A DNA stretch of 64,000 nt from the NCBI RefSeq assembly GCF_022701295.1, contig NZ_CP033204.1, positions 3,348,001-3,412,000 on the forward strand, in the 5' to 3' direction. Made by a program: the position numbers and the translations under genes. Positions 24,347-32,651 of this stretch are shown piece after piece; the first letter of the stretch is position 1; each line of letters opens with the position of its first letter. The stretch is from Sphingopyxis sp. YF1 (lineage in GTDB: Bacteria > Pseudomonadota > Alphaproteobacteria > Sphingomonadales > Sphingomonadaceae). The notes under the pieces were generated by a model. It was not told the DNA's origin. It searched no databases and worked only from the letters and a program-made list of their open reading frames with translations.

Positions 24347-24850
24347 TCAGGCGCCGAACACCGAAATCCGGCCCGCCGCACCGAAGGCCATCACCCGATA
24401 GGGATCGACGCTGCCGTCGGGCATCTCCATCCCCGGCGAACCGCGCGGCATGCCCGGCACCGCGATCCCGCGAATATCGGCCGGCCGCTCGGCGAGCAGG
24501 CGCGCGACGCTCGCCAGCGGCACATGCCCCTCGATCGCATAGCCATCCGCGATCGCGGTGTGGCACGAATGGAGTTCGTCGGGCACGCCGTGGCGCGCCT
24601 TGATCGCCGACATGTCGGTGCGGCTTTCGACCGTCACCGCATATCCCGCGTCGCGCGCGATCGCTGCCCATGCCTCGCAGCATCCGCATTCGGGATCGCG
24701 ATAGACATGGATCGAGGACCCCCGAGCCGCCGGTTCCGGCGGCGTCGCCGCATCCTCGCCGGCAACCGGCGGCCGCGGCGCGGCGTCGCAGCCGGCGAGC
24801 CACACGACCGTCCCCGCGCCGAGCGCGGCGATCAGGCTGCGGCGGTTCAT
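24347..24850 (-). CDS. DUF411 periplasmic metal-binding protein
   Basis: Lipoprotein-like protein of 167 residues: a Tat- or Sec-type start (MNRRSLIAALGAGTVVWLAG) with Cys in the lipobox LAGC, then the DUF411 domain with the CGCC motif in YRDPECGCCEAWAAIARDAG, a Cys-His pair in HSCHTAIADGYAIEGHVP, and RGIAVPGMPRGSPGMEMPDG, which is methionine-rich. DUF411 proteins occur in copper and silver resistance loci and probably bind copper. The second ATG (24850) was chosen because it has the better ribosome site. It is the last gene of the copper operon, 46 bases after copB. Confidence 0.88.
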   Translation of the reverse strand: MNRRSLIAALGAGTVVWLAGCDAAPRPPVAGEDAATPPEPAARGSSIHVYRDPECGCCEAWAAIARDAGYAVTVESRTDMSAIKARHGVPDELHSCHTAIADGYAIEGHVPLASVARLLAERPADIRGIAVPGMPRGSPGMEMPDGSVDPYRVMAFGAAGRISVFGA

Positions 24851-24896
24851 CGCTTCGCTCCTCGTCATCCTTCGGCGGCCGCCACGGCGGGCGGCA

Positions 24897-26057
24897 TCAG
24901 AACCACGTCTTGATGCCCATCACGACGCTGACGCCGCCGACATCCTCGCCCGCGGCGCGGGCGAAACGGGCGGTGTCGCCGATCTTGCGCGCCCATTCGA
25001 CGCCGACGTAGGGCGCGAATTCGCGGACGATCTCGTAGCGCAGCCGCAACCCGAGCTCGACGTCGGAAAGCCCCGACCCGATACCGCTTTCGGGCACGTC
25101 CTGCAGCGCGAAATTGATCTCGGCGGCGGGCTGGAGGACCAGCTTTTGGGTGATGCGCTGGTCGTAGCTGCCCTCGATCCGGGCGAGCAGGTCGCCCCTG
25201 GTCGAAAGGAACAGCGCGCCCTCGACCTCGAACCAATAGGGCGCCAGCCCCTCGAAACCGACGGTCGCATAGGTGCGGTCGGGACCCCGGCCGATGTCCT
25301 GGCGAATCCCCGCCTGCGCGTTGAAATAGGGTCCGATCGCGCGGCTGTAGACCGCCTGGATCTCGCCGCTTTCCAGCCCTTCGCCGAACGCCGCCTCGCC
25401 CTCGCTCTTCAGCGTCAGCCGGTTGATGTCGCCGCCGTACCAGGCTTCGCCGTCCCAGCGGAACCCGTCATGCCCCTTGCGCGCCTGATATTCGGCGAGG
25501 TTGATGCTGATGAAGGCGATCGTCTGCGCGCCGTTTTCCTTCATCATCTCGTGCCGCGAATGCTCCATCTCTTCTTTCGGGAAGAGGCGGTCGGCGTACC
25601 AGTCGCCCGGCGGCGGCGGGGCCGGGGCGTCGCCCGGCGGCAGGTCGGTGCCGCTGGCGCCCGGCACCGCGGGTTCGCGGGCCTCGCCGTGCGCGGGGGC
25701 CTGCTTCGGGGTACAGTGCCCCATCGCCGCATGTTCGGGCGGACAGTCGGGATCGGACGGCGCCGGCGCCTGATCCGGCGCCTGATCCATGGCCGGATCC
25801 ATCGCATGCCCGGCGCCATGCCCTTTGCCATGCCCCTTTCCATGTCCCGCGTGGGCATCCCCGTCCGCGGCCGGCGCGGCCTCGGGGGTGCAATGCCCCA
25901 TCGCGGCGTGCTCGGGGGTACAGCCGGGCGCTTCGGCGGGGGCGGGCTGCGCCGCGGGGGCGGCGCCGTGCATCGAATGGTCCATCGTCTGCGCCGCGGC
26001 AGGCACGGCGACGGCGAAGGGCGCGATACCGGCGAGGAGGAGCGCGATCCGCGTCAT
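24897..26057 (-). CDS. copB: Copper resistance protein B, outer-membrane barrel
   Basis: Outer-membrane copper-binding protein of 386 residues. A signal peptide (IALLLAGIAPFAVAVPAAAQ) is followed by a His/Met/Cys-rich region of about 150 residues with two copies of a CxxEHAAMGHCTP motif and a GHGKGHGKGHGAGH run. The CopB barrel starts near DWYADRLFPKEEMEHSRHEM and ends with IGDTARFARAAGEDVGGVSV and a terminal Phe. It works with the multicopper oxidase CopA in copper sequestration. Its start overlaps the copA stop (ATGA). A similar Cys-containing motif is present in CopA, so the two proteins may share a copper-binding mode. Confidence 0.95.
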   Translation of the reverse strand: MTRIALLLAGIAPFAVAVPAAAQTMDHSMHGAAPAAQPAPAEAPGCTPEHAAMGHCTPEAAPAADGDAHAGHGKGHGKGHGAGHAMDPAMDQAPDQAPAPSDPDCPPEHAAMGHCTPKQAPAHGEAREPAVPGASGTDLPPGDAPAPPPPGDWYADRLFPKEEMEHSRHEMMKENGAQTIAFISINLAEYQARKGHDGFRWDGEAWYGGDINRLTLKSEGEAAFGEGLESGEIQAVYSRAIGPYFNAQAGIRQDIGRGPDRTYATVGFEGLAPYWFEVEGALFLSTRGDLLARIEGSYDQRITQKLVLQPAAEINFALQDVPESGIGSGLSDVELGLRLRYEIVREFAPYVGVEWARKIGDTARFARAAGEDVGGVSVVMGIKTWF

Positions 26058-27847
26058 GCCGCCTCTCCCTTCGGACGGACGCTGACGACGCGCATCATCC
26101 CCGCGTGCATATGGTAGAGGAGATGGCAGTGGAACGCCCAGTCGCCGAGCGCGTCGGCGGTGAAGTCGAAGCTCGCGGTGCCGCCCGGCTGGACGAGCAC
26201 GGTGTGCTTGCGCGGCGATCGGTCGCCCTTGCCCGTGACCAGTTCGAAGAAATGGCCGTGCAGGTGGATCGGGTGGCTCATCATCGAATCGTTGATCAGG
26301 TTGATCCGCACCCGCTCACCCTCGATGAAGGGAATGGGGTCGTGATAATCGGACATCTTCACCCCGTCGAACGACCACATGAAGCGTTCCATGTTGCCGG
26401 TGAGGTGGATGTCGAGCGAGCGCGACGCGGCGCGGACGTCGGGGTTGCGTTCGAGCGCGGTCAGGTCGTGGTAGGTCAGCACCTTGTGCCCGGCGTTCTC
26501 GAGCCCCTGCCCCGGCTCGCCCGTGCGGTCGACGGGCATCGGCGAAATCGACTGGACGCTCGGGTCGCGGCGGACCTGCGGCGCGACGCTGAAGTCGCGC
26601 ATGCTGTGGCTCATGCCGCCCGCCGCCGCGCCATGCCCCATCGCGGCATGATCCTGCCCCGCGGCGTCCGCCGGCGCCGGGGTGCAGTGCCCCATCGCGG
26701 CATGCTCGGCGGTGCACGACGCGTCGCCGCCCGCCATCGCGCCCATGCCCATGTCGGTCATCGTCGCGAGCGGGCGTTCGCGCAGCGGCGGCACCTCTGC
26801 CACCATGCCCGGCCGCGGCGCGAGCGTCGCGCGGCCCATGCCCGACCGGTCGTTCGCCTCGGCGACCAGCGTATAGGCGCGGTCCTCGACCGGGGTGACG
26901 ATGACGTCATAGGTTTCGGCGACCGCGATCTGGAACTCGTCGATCTCGACCGGGACGACGTTGAGCCCGTCGGCCTGGACGACCGTCATGCGCAGCCCGG
27001 GAATGCGCAGGTTGAAGATCGTCATCGCCGAGGCGTTGATGATGCGCAGCCGCACGCGCTCGCCCGGGCGGAAGAGCGCGGTCCAGTTGTCGCGCGGGCC
27101 GTGGCCGTTGACGAGGAAGGTGTAGGTCGAGCCGTTGACGTCGGCGATGTCGGTCGGGTCCATCCGCATCCGCCCCCATTCGAGGCGGTCCCCCAGCGGC
27201 TGGTCCTTGCCCGCGAGCAGCCCCGAGAGCGTCTGGCGCTGCATGTTGAAATGCCCCGGGTTGACCTTCATCTTGCGGAAGATTTCCTCGGGCGCGAGCG
27301 GGCTGTGGTCCGACAGCACGACGACATGCTCGCGGTCGTAGCCGACCGGGTCGGCGCCCGCGGGGTCGATCACGATCGGGCCATAATGGCCGAGCTGTTC
27401 CTGGAGGCCCGAATGGCTGTGGTACCAGTAGGTGCCCGACTGGACGACCGGGAATTCGTAGACGAAGGTCGATTTGGGCCTGATGCCGGGGAAGCTCACC
27501 CCCGGAACCCCGTCCATGTGAAAGGGCAGGATCAGCCCGTGCCAGTGGATCGAACTGTCCTCGTCGAGATCGTTGATCACGGTGAGTTTCGCCCGCTGCC
27601 CCTCCTTGAGGCGAACGAGCGGCGCGGGCACGGTGCCGTTGATGCCGATCGCGCGGCTGACCTTGCCGTCGATGCGCATCGTCTGGCGCGCGATGCGCAG
27701 CGTAATGTCGTTCCCCGACACGGTGGGCAGCGTCGACGCGATCCCGGGCGACACCGGCTGCGCCCACGCCGGGAACCACGACGCAAGCGCGACGGCCGTC
27801 CCGCCACCCAATGCTCCGCCAACGAAACGACGCCTGTCTATCTGCAT
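26054..27847 (-). CDS. copA: Multicopper oxidase, copper resistance protein A
   Basis: Periplasmic multicopper oxidase of 597 residues that oxidises Cu(I). The Tat signal (DRRRFVGGALGGGTAVALAS) exports it folded. Copper-ligand motifs are complete: SIHWHGLILPFHMDGVPG, GTYWYHSHSGLQEQLG, HPIHLHGHFFELVTGKGD, and the final HCHLLYHMHAGMM. A Met/His-rich insertion before the last domain holds CTAEHAAMGHCTP and DHAAMGHG. The start MQIDRRRF at 27847 has AGGAAG five bases away. A GCGTAAATAG element 30 bases upstream, with CAAGG 16 bases further on, fits the ECF promoter consensus of this island, so copA may have its own promoter besides being downstream of the sigma gene. Confidence 0.95.
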   Translation of the reverse strand: MQIDRRRFVGGALGGGTAVALASWFPAWAQPVSPGIASTLPTVSGNDITLRIARQTMRIDGKVSRAIGINGTVPAPLVRLKEGQRAKLTVINDLDEDSSIHWHGLILPFHMDGVPGVSFPGIRPKSTFVYEFPVVQSGTYWYHSHSGLQEQLGHYGPIVIDPAGADPVGYDREHVVVLSDHSPLAPEEIFRKMKVNPGHFNMQRQTLSGLLAGKDQPLGDRLEWGRMRMDPTDIADVNGSTYTFLVNGHGPRDNWTALFRPGERVRLRIINASAMTIFNLRIPGLRMTVVQADGLNVVPVEIDEFQIAVAETYDVIVTPVEDRAYTLVAEANDRSGMGRATLAPRPGMVAEVPPLRERPLATMTDMGMGAMAGGDASCTAEHAAMGHCTPAPADAAGQDHAAMGHGAAAGGMSHSMRDFSVAPQVRRDPSVQSISPMPVDRTGEPGQGLENAGHKVLTYHDLTALERNPDVRAASRSLDIHLTGNMERFMWSFDGVKMSDYHDPIPFIEGERVRINLINDSMMSHPIHLHGHFFELVTGKGDRSPRKHTVLVQPGGTASFDFTADALGDWAFHCHLLYHMHAGMMRVVSVRPKGEAA

Positions 27848-27877
27848 GATCTTCCTGATACTTGTGCCTGTCTGCAC

Positions 27878-27908
27878 CTATTTACGCAGCGGGGCCCGAT
27901 GCCCCTTG
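27878..27908 (-). promoter_or_regulatory. Candidate ECF promoter of copA
   Basis: On the minus strand CAAGG (27908-27904), 16 bases, then GCGTAAATAG (27887-27878). Thirty bases separate it from the copA ATG. The same pattern, YRAGG-N16-GCGTA at 29-30 bases from the start codon, is found before the cnrY-like gene and copC. Confidence 0.6.
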
Positions 27909-27914
27909 CCCGCG

Positions 27915-28517
27915 TCAAAGATTATCGGGGTGCGGACCGCCGGCCGCTCCCCCGCCCCCGTCGAGGAGCACGCGCAGCTTCGCCCGCGCACGATAGAGCC
28001 GCGTCTCGACCGTCTTTTCGCTGACGTTCAGCACCGCCGCCGCCTCCGACTGGCTGAGATCCTCGACCCCGCGCAGCACCAGCACTTCGCGCAGATTGTG
28101 CGGCAGCGCCGCCATCGCGGCGCGGACGCGCGCGAGTTCGGCGCGCGCCTCCGCCTCGACGTCGGGCGCGGGCGCATCGATCGCCACGTCGTGCGCGCTT
28201 TCGAGCGGCAGCGCGCGCGCGAAAAAGGCGCGCACCGCGCGCCGTCGCGCCCAGTCGCGGCACTTGTTGAGCGCGATACGCGAAATCCACAGCCGGAACG
28301 GCCGCTCGCCGTCGTAGCGCGCCAGCGCCGCGAAACCCGCCACGAAAGTCTCCTGCGTCAAATCCATCGCCTCGTCGGCATCGGCGACATTGCCCCGGAT
28401 CAGGCGAAAGACCGGCGCCTTGTAGCGCGCCAGGAACTCGCGGTAGACATCCTGCCGCCCGGTGCGGGCCAGCGCGGCGAGTTCGCCGTCGCTACATGAC
28501 GACAGGTCGAGGCTCAC
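27915..28517 (-). CDS. CnrH-like ECF sigma factor of the copper island
   Basis: ECF sigma factor of 200 residues. Region 2 has RYKAPVFRLIRGNVADADEA, MDLTQETFVAGFAALARYDG and RPFRLWISRIALNKCRDWAR; region 4 has LPHNLREVLVLRGVEDLSQS and VLNVSEKTVETRLYRARAKL. It is downstream of, and overlaps (ATGA), a CnrX-like sensor gene, which overlaps a CnrY-like anti-sigma gene. This gives the order Y-X-H known from the nickel/cobalt system of Cupriavidus. Its probable targets are the three YRAGG-N16-GCGTA promoters in the same island. Confidence 0.92.
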   Translation of the reverse strand: MSLDLSSCSDGELAALARTGRQDVYREFLARYKAPVFRLIRGNVADADEAMDLTQETFVAGFAALARYDGERPFRLWISRIALNKCRDWARRRAVRAFFARALPLESAHDVAIDAPAPDVEAEARAELARVRAAMAALPHNLREVLVLRGVEDLSQSEAAAVLNVSEKTVETRLYRARAKLRVLLDGGGGAAGGPHPDNL

Positions 28518-28954
28518 CGCGCATCGGCGGTCAGCGCCTCGACCACGACCTTGTCGAACATCGCCGCCTGATCGCGATCGAGCACGCTGCGCATCGCGAA
28601 CAGATGCTGGAGCGTTTCCTTTTGCAGGTCGCCCATCACCTCGTGCGTCTCGTCGATCGCCTTGGTGACCTGCGGTCCATAGCCATGCTCGGCCTCGATC
28701 GCCTGCGCGAGCCGGATGTTGGCGGCGCGCATTTCAAGCTCGAGCGCCTCGCGCCGCGCCGTGAACCCGGCCTCGATCGAGCGAAGCTTCTGCTCCTGCG
28801 CGGGCGACAGCTTCAGCTCACGGTGGAGCAGGGCATGCAACTCGGTCTCGTTCGGACGCGGCGCATCGACGAGCGCCCGCCCGATGAACACCCCGGCCAG
28901 CGCCGCCAGAAAGGCGATCAGCCCAACGATCAGCAAACGGCGCGAAGACCCCAT
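28514..28954 (-). CDS. CnrX-like periplasmic metal sensor
   Basis: 146 residues with one N-terminal membrane helix (LLIVGLIAFLAALAGVFIG) and a helical periplasmic domain of the CnrX/ZraP heavy-metal resistance type. The residues that bind Ni or Co in CnrX (His42, His46, Glu63, His119, Met123) have counterparts here at His40, His44, Glu61, His117 and Met121, each offset by two. The metal site is therefore complete. In CnrYXH, metal binding to X makes the membrane anti-sigma Y release sigma factor H. The neighbours are all copper genes, so the metal actually sensed is open. It overlaps the genes on both sides. Confidence 0.9.
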   Translation of the reverse strand: MGSSRRLLIVGLIAFLAALAGVFIGRALVDAPRPNETELHALLHRELKLSPAQEQKLRSIEAGFTARREALELEMRAANIRLAQAIEAEHGYGPQVTKAIDETHEVMGDLQKETLQHLFAMRSVLDRDQAAMFDKVVVEALTADAR

Positions 28955-29220
28955 CAGCGCGAATCCAGCAGCGTCGACGGCGCCAGCGGGCTGGCGGGGA
29001 CGAGCGGCGTGAGCGGGCTCGCCGCGACGGCGGAGGGCGCAAAGGCGCTCCCCGCGATCACCCCGCCGCCGAGCGAGACGAACGCGGCGAGCGCGATCGT
29101 CCGCCGCATCGCCGCGGCCTCGCGCTGGCGCGCCGCGAGCAGGTGCAGCACGCGATCGTCGATCGCGTCGAGCGTCTCCGGCATCCCGGCCGCTTTCAAT
29201 ATCCGAAGTTCGTCGTCCAT
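28954..29220 (-). CDS. CnrY-like anti-sigma factor
   Basis: Small protein of 88 residues: a cytoplasmic N-terminal part (MDDELRILKAAGMPETLDAI, DDRVLHLLAARQREAAAM), one membrane helix (TIALAAFVSLGGGVIAGSAF) and a short Ala/Pro/Leu periplasmic tail. Length, topology and place upstream of a CnrX-like sensor and an ECF sigma gene match CnrY, which holds the sigma factor at the membrane. Sequence similarity to CnrY could not be measured. The stop overlaps the cnrX-like start by one base. The gene is preceded by TGAGG-N16-GCGTA, so the sigma factor probably drives its own operon. Confidence 0.8.
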   Translation of the reverse strand: MDDELRILKAAGMPETLDAIDDRVLHLLAARQREAAAMRRTIALAAFVSLGGGVIAGSAFAPSAVAASPLTPLVPASPLAPSTLLDSR

Positions 29221-29250
29221 CGGCTGTTTCCGCCTATCCTTTCAGAGGAG

Positions 29251-29279
29251 TCATACGCGCCCCGGCGCCTTCCCCCTCA
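29251..29279 (-). promoter_or_regulatory. Candidate ECF promoter of the cnrYXH-like operon
   Basis: Minus strand TGAGG (29279-29275), 16 bases, GCGTATGA (29258-29251), then 30 bases to the ATG at 29220. It matches the copA and copC upstream elements. Confidence 0.6.
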
Positions 29280-29311
29280 TCGTCCCCGGCTGTCGGCGCA
29301 TCCCTTTTTTC

Positions 29312-29341
29312 CGAGGGCGCCGCCGCGATGATGCGTAATAG
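29312..29341 (+). promoter_or_regulatory. Candidate ECF promoter of copC
   Basis: Plus strand CGAGG (29312-29316), 16 bases, GCGTAATAG (29333-29341), then 29 bases to the ATG at 29371. It faces the opposite way from the cnrY-like promoter in the same gap. Confidence 0.6.
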
Positions 29342-29370
29342 CCAAGACGGACATTCAATTGGAGTTTTTT

Positions 29371-29754
29371 ATGAACAAGTGGCTCCCCTTCCACCTCGCC
29401 GCCGCGATCGCGCTGGCGTCGATGCCGGGCACCGCGCTGGCGCACGCCCGGCTCGTCGCCTCGACCCCGGCCGCGAACGCCGCCGTGTCGAAAGTGACGT
29501 CGGTCCAGCTGAAGTTCAGCGAAAAGCTCATCGCCTCGACGGTCAAGGCCGAACTGGTGATGACCGGCATGCCCGGCATGAAGGACCATCCGCCGATGAA
29601 GATCCCGTTCAGTTCGGCGATGGGCAAGGACGGCAAGTCGATGACGCTGCAACCGAAGCGCGCGCTGGTCCCCGGCACCTACAAGGTCAAATGGTCGGCG
29701 GCGGGCGCCGACACGCACCGCATGGGCAGCGAATTCAGCTTCGCGGTGAAATAG
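29371..29754 (+). CDS. copC: Copper-binding periplasmic protein CopC
   Basis: 127 residues. A signal peptide (WLPFHLAAAIALASMPGTAL) ends before the mature N-terminus HARLVASTPAANAAVSKVTS, which carries the N-terminal histidine that binds Cu(II). The beta-barrel domain has LKFSEKLIASTVKAELVMTG and a methionine-rich MPGMKDHPPMKIP, then GTYKVKWSAAGADTHRMGSE with a late histidine. GGAG lies six bases before the ATG. It is followed after four bases by copD and faces a cnrYXH-like operon. Confidence 0.93.
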   Translation: MNKWLPFHLAAAIALASMPGTALAHARLVASTPAANAAVSKVTSVQLKFSEKLIASTVKAELVMTGMPGMKDHPPMKIPFSSAMGKDGKSMTLQPKRALVPGTYKVKWSAAGADTHRMGSEFSFAVK

Positions 29755-29758
29755 GGCG

Positions 29759-30691
29759 ATGACCGACCTCCTCGTGAAAGGCGTGCGGTTCGCCCTCTAC
29801 GCCGACCTCATGCTTCTCACGGGGCTCGCCGCCTTCCCGCTCTACGCCTTCGCCCGCGACGACCGCCGCCACCCGGCGATCGCCGCGATCCTCGCCCGCC
29901 CGCTGCGCGGGCTTTGCGCGATCGCGCTGCTGCTGTCGGCGGCGGGGTTTGTCGTGCTGACCGCCAATATGCACGGCGTCGCGCCGGTCGAGATCGATGC
30001 CGCCATGCTGCGCACCATGATCGGCGAGACCGACGTCGGCGCGGCGTGGATCGCCGGCATGATCGCGCTGGCGGTCGCGCTGTGGACGTCACGGCGGCCC
30101 GGCACGGGGTCGGTTCGGGCCTTCGCAACCGTGGCGGCCGCCGGCGCGGTCGCGCTTGCGACGCTGGCATGGTCGGGCCATGCCGGCGCCGGCGAGGGCC
30201 TTCCCGGAACGCTCCATCGCGCCAGCGACGCCGCGCACATGATCGCCGCCGCGGCCTGGCTCGGCGCGATCATGGCGTTCCTGCTCCTGCTGCGGCCGCA
30301 GCATGCGATCGCCACGCCCGCGCTCGCCGCGCGCAGCCTCGACCGGTTCGCCGCCGCGGGGACGGTGTGCGTGCTCGTCCTGACCGCGACCGGGATGATC
30401 AACGCCCAGATGATCTTCGGAATCGGCCATTCCGCCGCGATGATCGCCACACCCTACGGGCAGCTCCTGCTCGTCAAGCTCCTGCTTTTCGGCGCGATGC
30501 TCGCGCTGGCCGCGGCGAATCGCTGGCGGCTGACCCCCGCGCTGGCCGCGTCGCTCGCCGACGGCGATCCGCGGACGGCAATCGGCGCGATCCGCCGCAG
30601 CCTCGCCATCGAGGCGGCGGCTGGCCTCGCCATTCTCGCGCTCGTCGCGTGGCTCGGAACGCTCGACCCGTCGCTGCCCGCCCCGGCCTGA
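29759..30691 (+). CDS. copD: Copper resistance inner-membrane protein CopD
   Basis: 310 residues with about eight membrane helices. It is the usual partner of CopC and moves copper across the inner membrane. Conserved segments include GFVVLTANMHGVAPVEIDAA with Met and His, a histidine in LAWSGHAGAGEGLPGTLHRA, SDAAHMIAAAAWLGAIMAFL and MINAQMIFGIGHSAAMIATP. It starts four bases after copC, so the two are one unit. It is convergent with the fucosidase gene 27 bases away. Confidence 0.92.
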   Translation: MTDLLVKGVRFALYADLMLLTGLAAFPLYAFARDDRRHPAIAAILARPLRGLCAIALLLSAAGFVVLTANMHGVAPVEIDAAMLRTMIGETDVGAAWIAGMIALAVALWTSRRPGTGSVRAFATVAAAGAVALATLAWSGHAGAGEGLPGTLHRASDAAHMIAAAAWLGAIMAFLLLLRPQHAIATPALAARSLDRFAAAGTVCVLVLTATGMINAQMIFGIGHSAAMIATPYGQLLLVKLLLFGAMLALAAANRWRLTPALAASLADGDPRTAIGAIRRSLAIEAAAGLAILALVAWLGTLDPSLPAPA

Positions 30692-30718
30692 CCGTCGGGC
30701 CGGGGGTCGGCGCGCCGG

Positions 30719-32176
30719 TCAGCCCGACACTTCGATCGTCACCGCGGTTGCGAGCGGATCGCCGCACGGTCCGGCAAAGGTCAGCAACAAGTCGGGTCCG
30801 AGCGCCTCGAGCGCGACCGGGCTGCCATCGTCGAGCCGCCGGGCGACGCCCTCGATCGACAGGTTGCGGACCACGATGCGGTTCGACGCGACGGGCCCCT
30901 TGAAGATCAGGTTTACGCGGCCCGGCGCGGCGGTGAAGCGCACCGCCTGACCGCACGCGGTCTCCGCGTCCGAACGCGTCCACGGGCGGGTGCCGTAAAT
31001 CGCCTCGCCGTTCGCGCGCAGCCAGCCGCCGAAACGCCGCAGCCGTTCGAGCTGCTCGCCAGGAATCCCGGCATCGGTGGCGCGCGGGCCGACGTTGAGC
31101 AACAAATTGCCGTTGCGCGCCACGGCATCGATGAAATCGTGGATCAGCGTTTCGGCGCTGGCATAATCGTCTTCGCCGTCGTTGCGGTTGAAGCCGAAGC
31201 TGTGGCTCATGCCGCGCGTCGCCTCCCACTTCTTCGCCTGGATTTCGGCGAAGGCGGCATATTCGGGGGTGCGGAAATCGCTGTGCGGAATCTCCGGCGG
31301 AATGATTCCCTTCGACGCGTCGGCGCCCTGTTTGGCGACGGCCGCCTTGATCTTGCGGTCGACATAGCGCCGCATCAGCGGGATGCGGAGCAGGTCGCGC
31401 TGCACGCTGCCCGCAACCCAGCGGTCGTTGACCACCCCGTCGGGAACCGCGGCATAATAGTCGGCGAACAGGCGATAGAGCGGCCCCGGCCGCGTCGGCC
31501 AGCTGATGTCGTTCCACAGCACCGACGGTTCGTACCGATCGATCAGCTCGCGCACCTGCGCCATCGCATAGGCCGGATAGTCGCCGCCGGGGGTCGACGC
31601 GATGAAATCGCCGAGCGTCCGCAGCGGCCGCCGGTTGAAGGTCCAGTCGATCCCGCCCGAATAATAGACACCGAACCGCAGCCCGGCCGCGCGGACCGCG
31701 GCGGCAAGCTCACCGACGATGTCGCGTGCGGTCGTCCAGTCGCGTTCGTGCCGGTTCTCGACCTCGCTCGGCCACAGGCAAAGCCCGTCGTGATGCTTGG
31801 TGACGAGGACGACATAGCGCGCGCCGGCGTCGCGAAACGCCTCGGCCCAGGCGGCGGGATCCCACTGGGCGAGCCCGGCCTCGAACGGCTGCTTGAAATC
31901 GCGGTAGGGCGCGTCGCCGTAGTGCGTGCGGTGGAATTCGGCCGACGGCGTCCCTTCCACCTTGATCGCGTTGCAATACCATTCGGTATAGGGGACCATC
32001 GCGACGGCGCGGTCATAATCCTTCGCAAAGGCTTCGCCGATCGAACCGAGCCGCGGCGCGAAGCCCGGGATGGCGAAGGCGCCCCAGTGGATGAAGATGC
32101 CGAATTTCGCGTCCTGATACCAGTCGGGTACGGGGCGCGCGTTGAGTTCGGCGAGCGTCTCGGCGGTCGAAGCCAT
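30719..32176 (-). CDS. Alpha-L-fucosidase (GH29)
   Basis: Releases alpha-L-fucose from glycans, 485 residues. Seen: DAKFGIFIHWGAFAIPGFAP near the N-terminus, the YVVLVTKHHDGLCLWPSEVE motif with paired histidines, YYSGGIDWTF, and the nucleophile aspartate in PSVLWNDISWPTRP. A late NGNLLLNVGPRATDAGIPGE is a GH29 hallmark, followed by a beta-sandwich. There is no clear signal peptide, so the enzyme is probably cytoplasmic and acts on imported fucosides. The ATG at 32176 has GGAGGG eight bases upstream. It is divergent from a TonB receptor and a GPH-type sugar transporter, which together make a small fucoside locus. Confidence 0.93.
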   Translation of the reverse strand: MASTAETLAELNARPVPDWYQDAKFGIFIHWGAFAIPGFAPRLGSIGEAFAKDYDRAVAMVPYTEWYCNAIKVEGTPSAEFHRTHYGDAPYRDFKQPFEAGLAQWDPAAWAEAFRDAGARYVVLVTKHHDGLCLWPSEVENRHERDWTTARDIVGELAAAVRAAGLRFGVYYSGGIDWTFNRRPLRTLGDFIASTPGGDYPAYAMAQVRELIDRYEPSVLWNDISWPTRPGPLYRLFADYYAAVPDGVVNDRWVAGSVQRDLLRIPLMRRYVDRKIKAAVAKQGADASKGIIPPEIPHSDFRTPEYAAFAEIQAKKWEATRGMSHSFGFNRNDGEDDYASAETLIHDFIDAVARNGNLLLNVGPRATDAGIPGEQLERLRRFGGWLRANGEAIYGTRPWTRSDAETACGQAVRFTAAPGRVNLIFKGPVASNRIVVRNLSIEGVARRLDDGSPVALEALGPDLLLTFAGPCGDPLATAVTIEVSG

Positions 32177-32651
32177 CAGCGGCGCCCTCCATCGATGCCG
32201 CGCGTCGATGCCGTCCGCCGATCCCTGGTACGAAACACTCGGTCCATCCTGCCTTCTCCCTTGGGCCTCGCCCTCTTTGTGACGACGGCTTCTGCCGACC
32301 CGCAGTCGCGAGCCGGATGCAATGATTCTATAATAGTAGAAAAATATATCATGCAATGGCAATATGCGCCGGCGCGGAAATCGCCGCGATGGCCTCTGCG
32401 TGCGTTGCCAAGGGGATAGGGCGCCCGGACCCGCGACGAAAATCCGCGCAAATTCGCCGAAAACCGCTTGGCCATCGGCAAAATCGCCGCATTCAATATA
32501 TGGTTATAGACTAATATATGAAACACCTATAACGATGGGTGTGGGGGATGCTGGCATGGCATTTCACCGTCCATAGCGTGGGACCCGCATCAGCGGGCCC
32601 ATCGCGCCAATAATCGACCAGCAGGATCGCTGGCGGCGGGAGAGGCGTGGT
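32177..32651. promoter_or_regulatory. Divergent control region of the fucoside locus
   Basis: 475 bases without a gene. An AT-rich palindrome TTCTA-TAATAG-TAGAA lies at 32326-32341. A longer inverted repeat with arms GTTATAG (32503-32509) and CTATAAC (32527-32533) lies on the receptor side. TTATAGACTAAT (32504-32515) differs at two of twelve places from TTATAGGATAAT (37374-37385) in the gap upstream of the Coq4-like gene, so the TetR protein at 36673 could bind both. I see no good promoter hexamers that would fix the start points. Confidence 0.5.
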
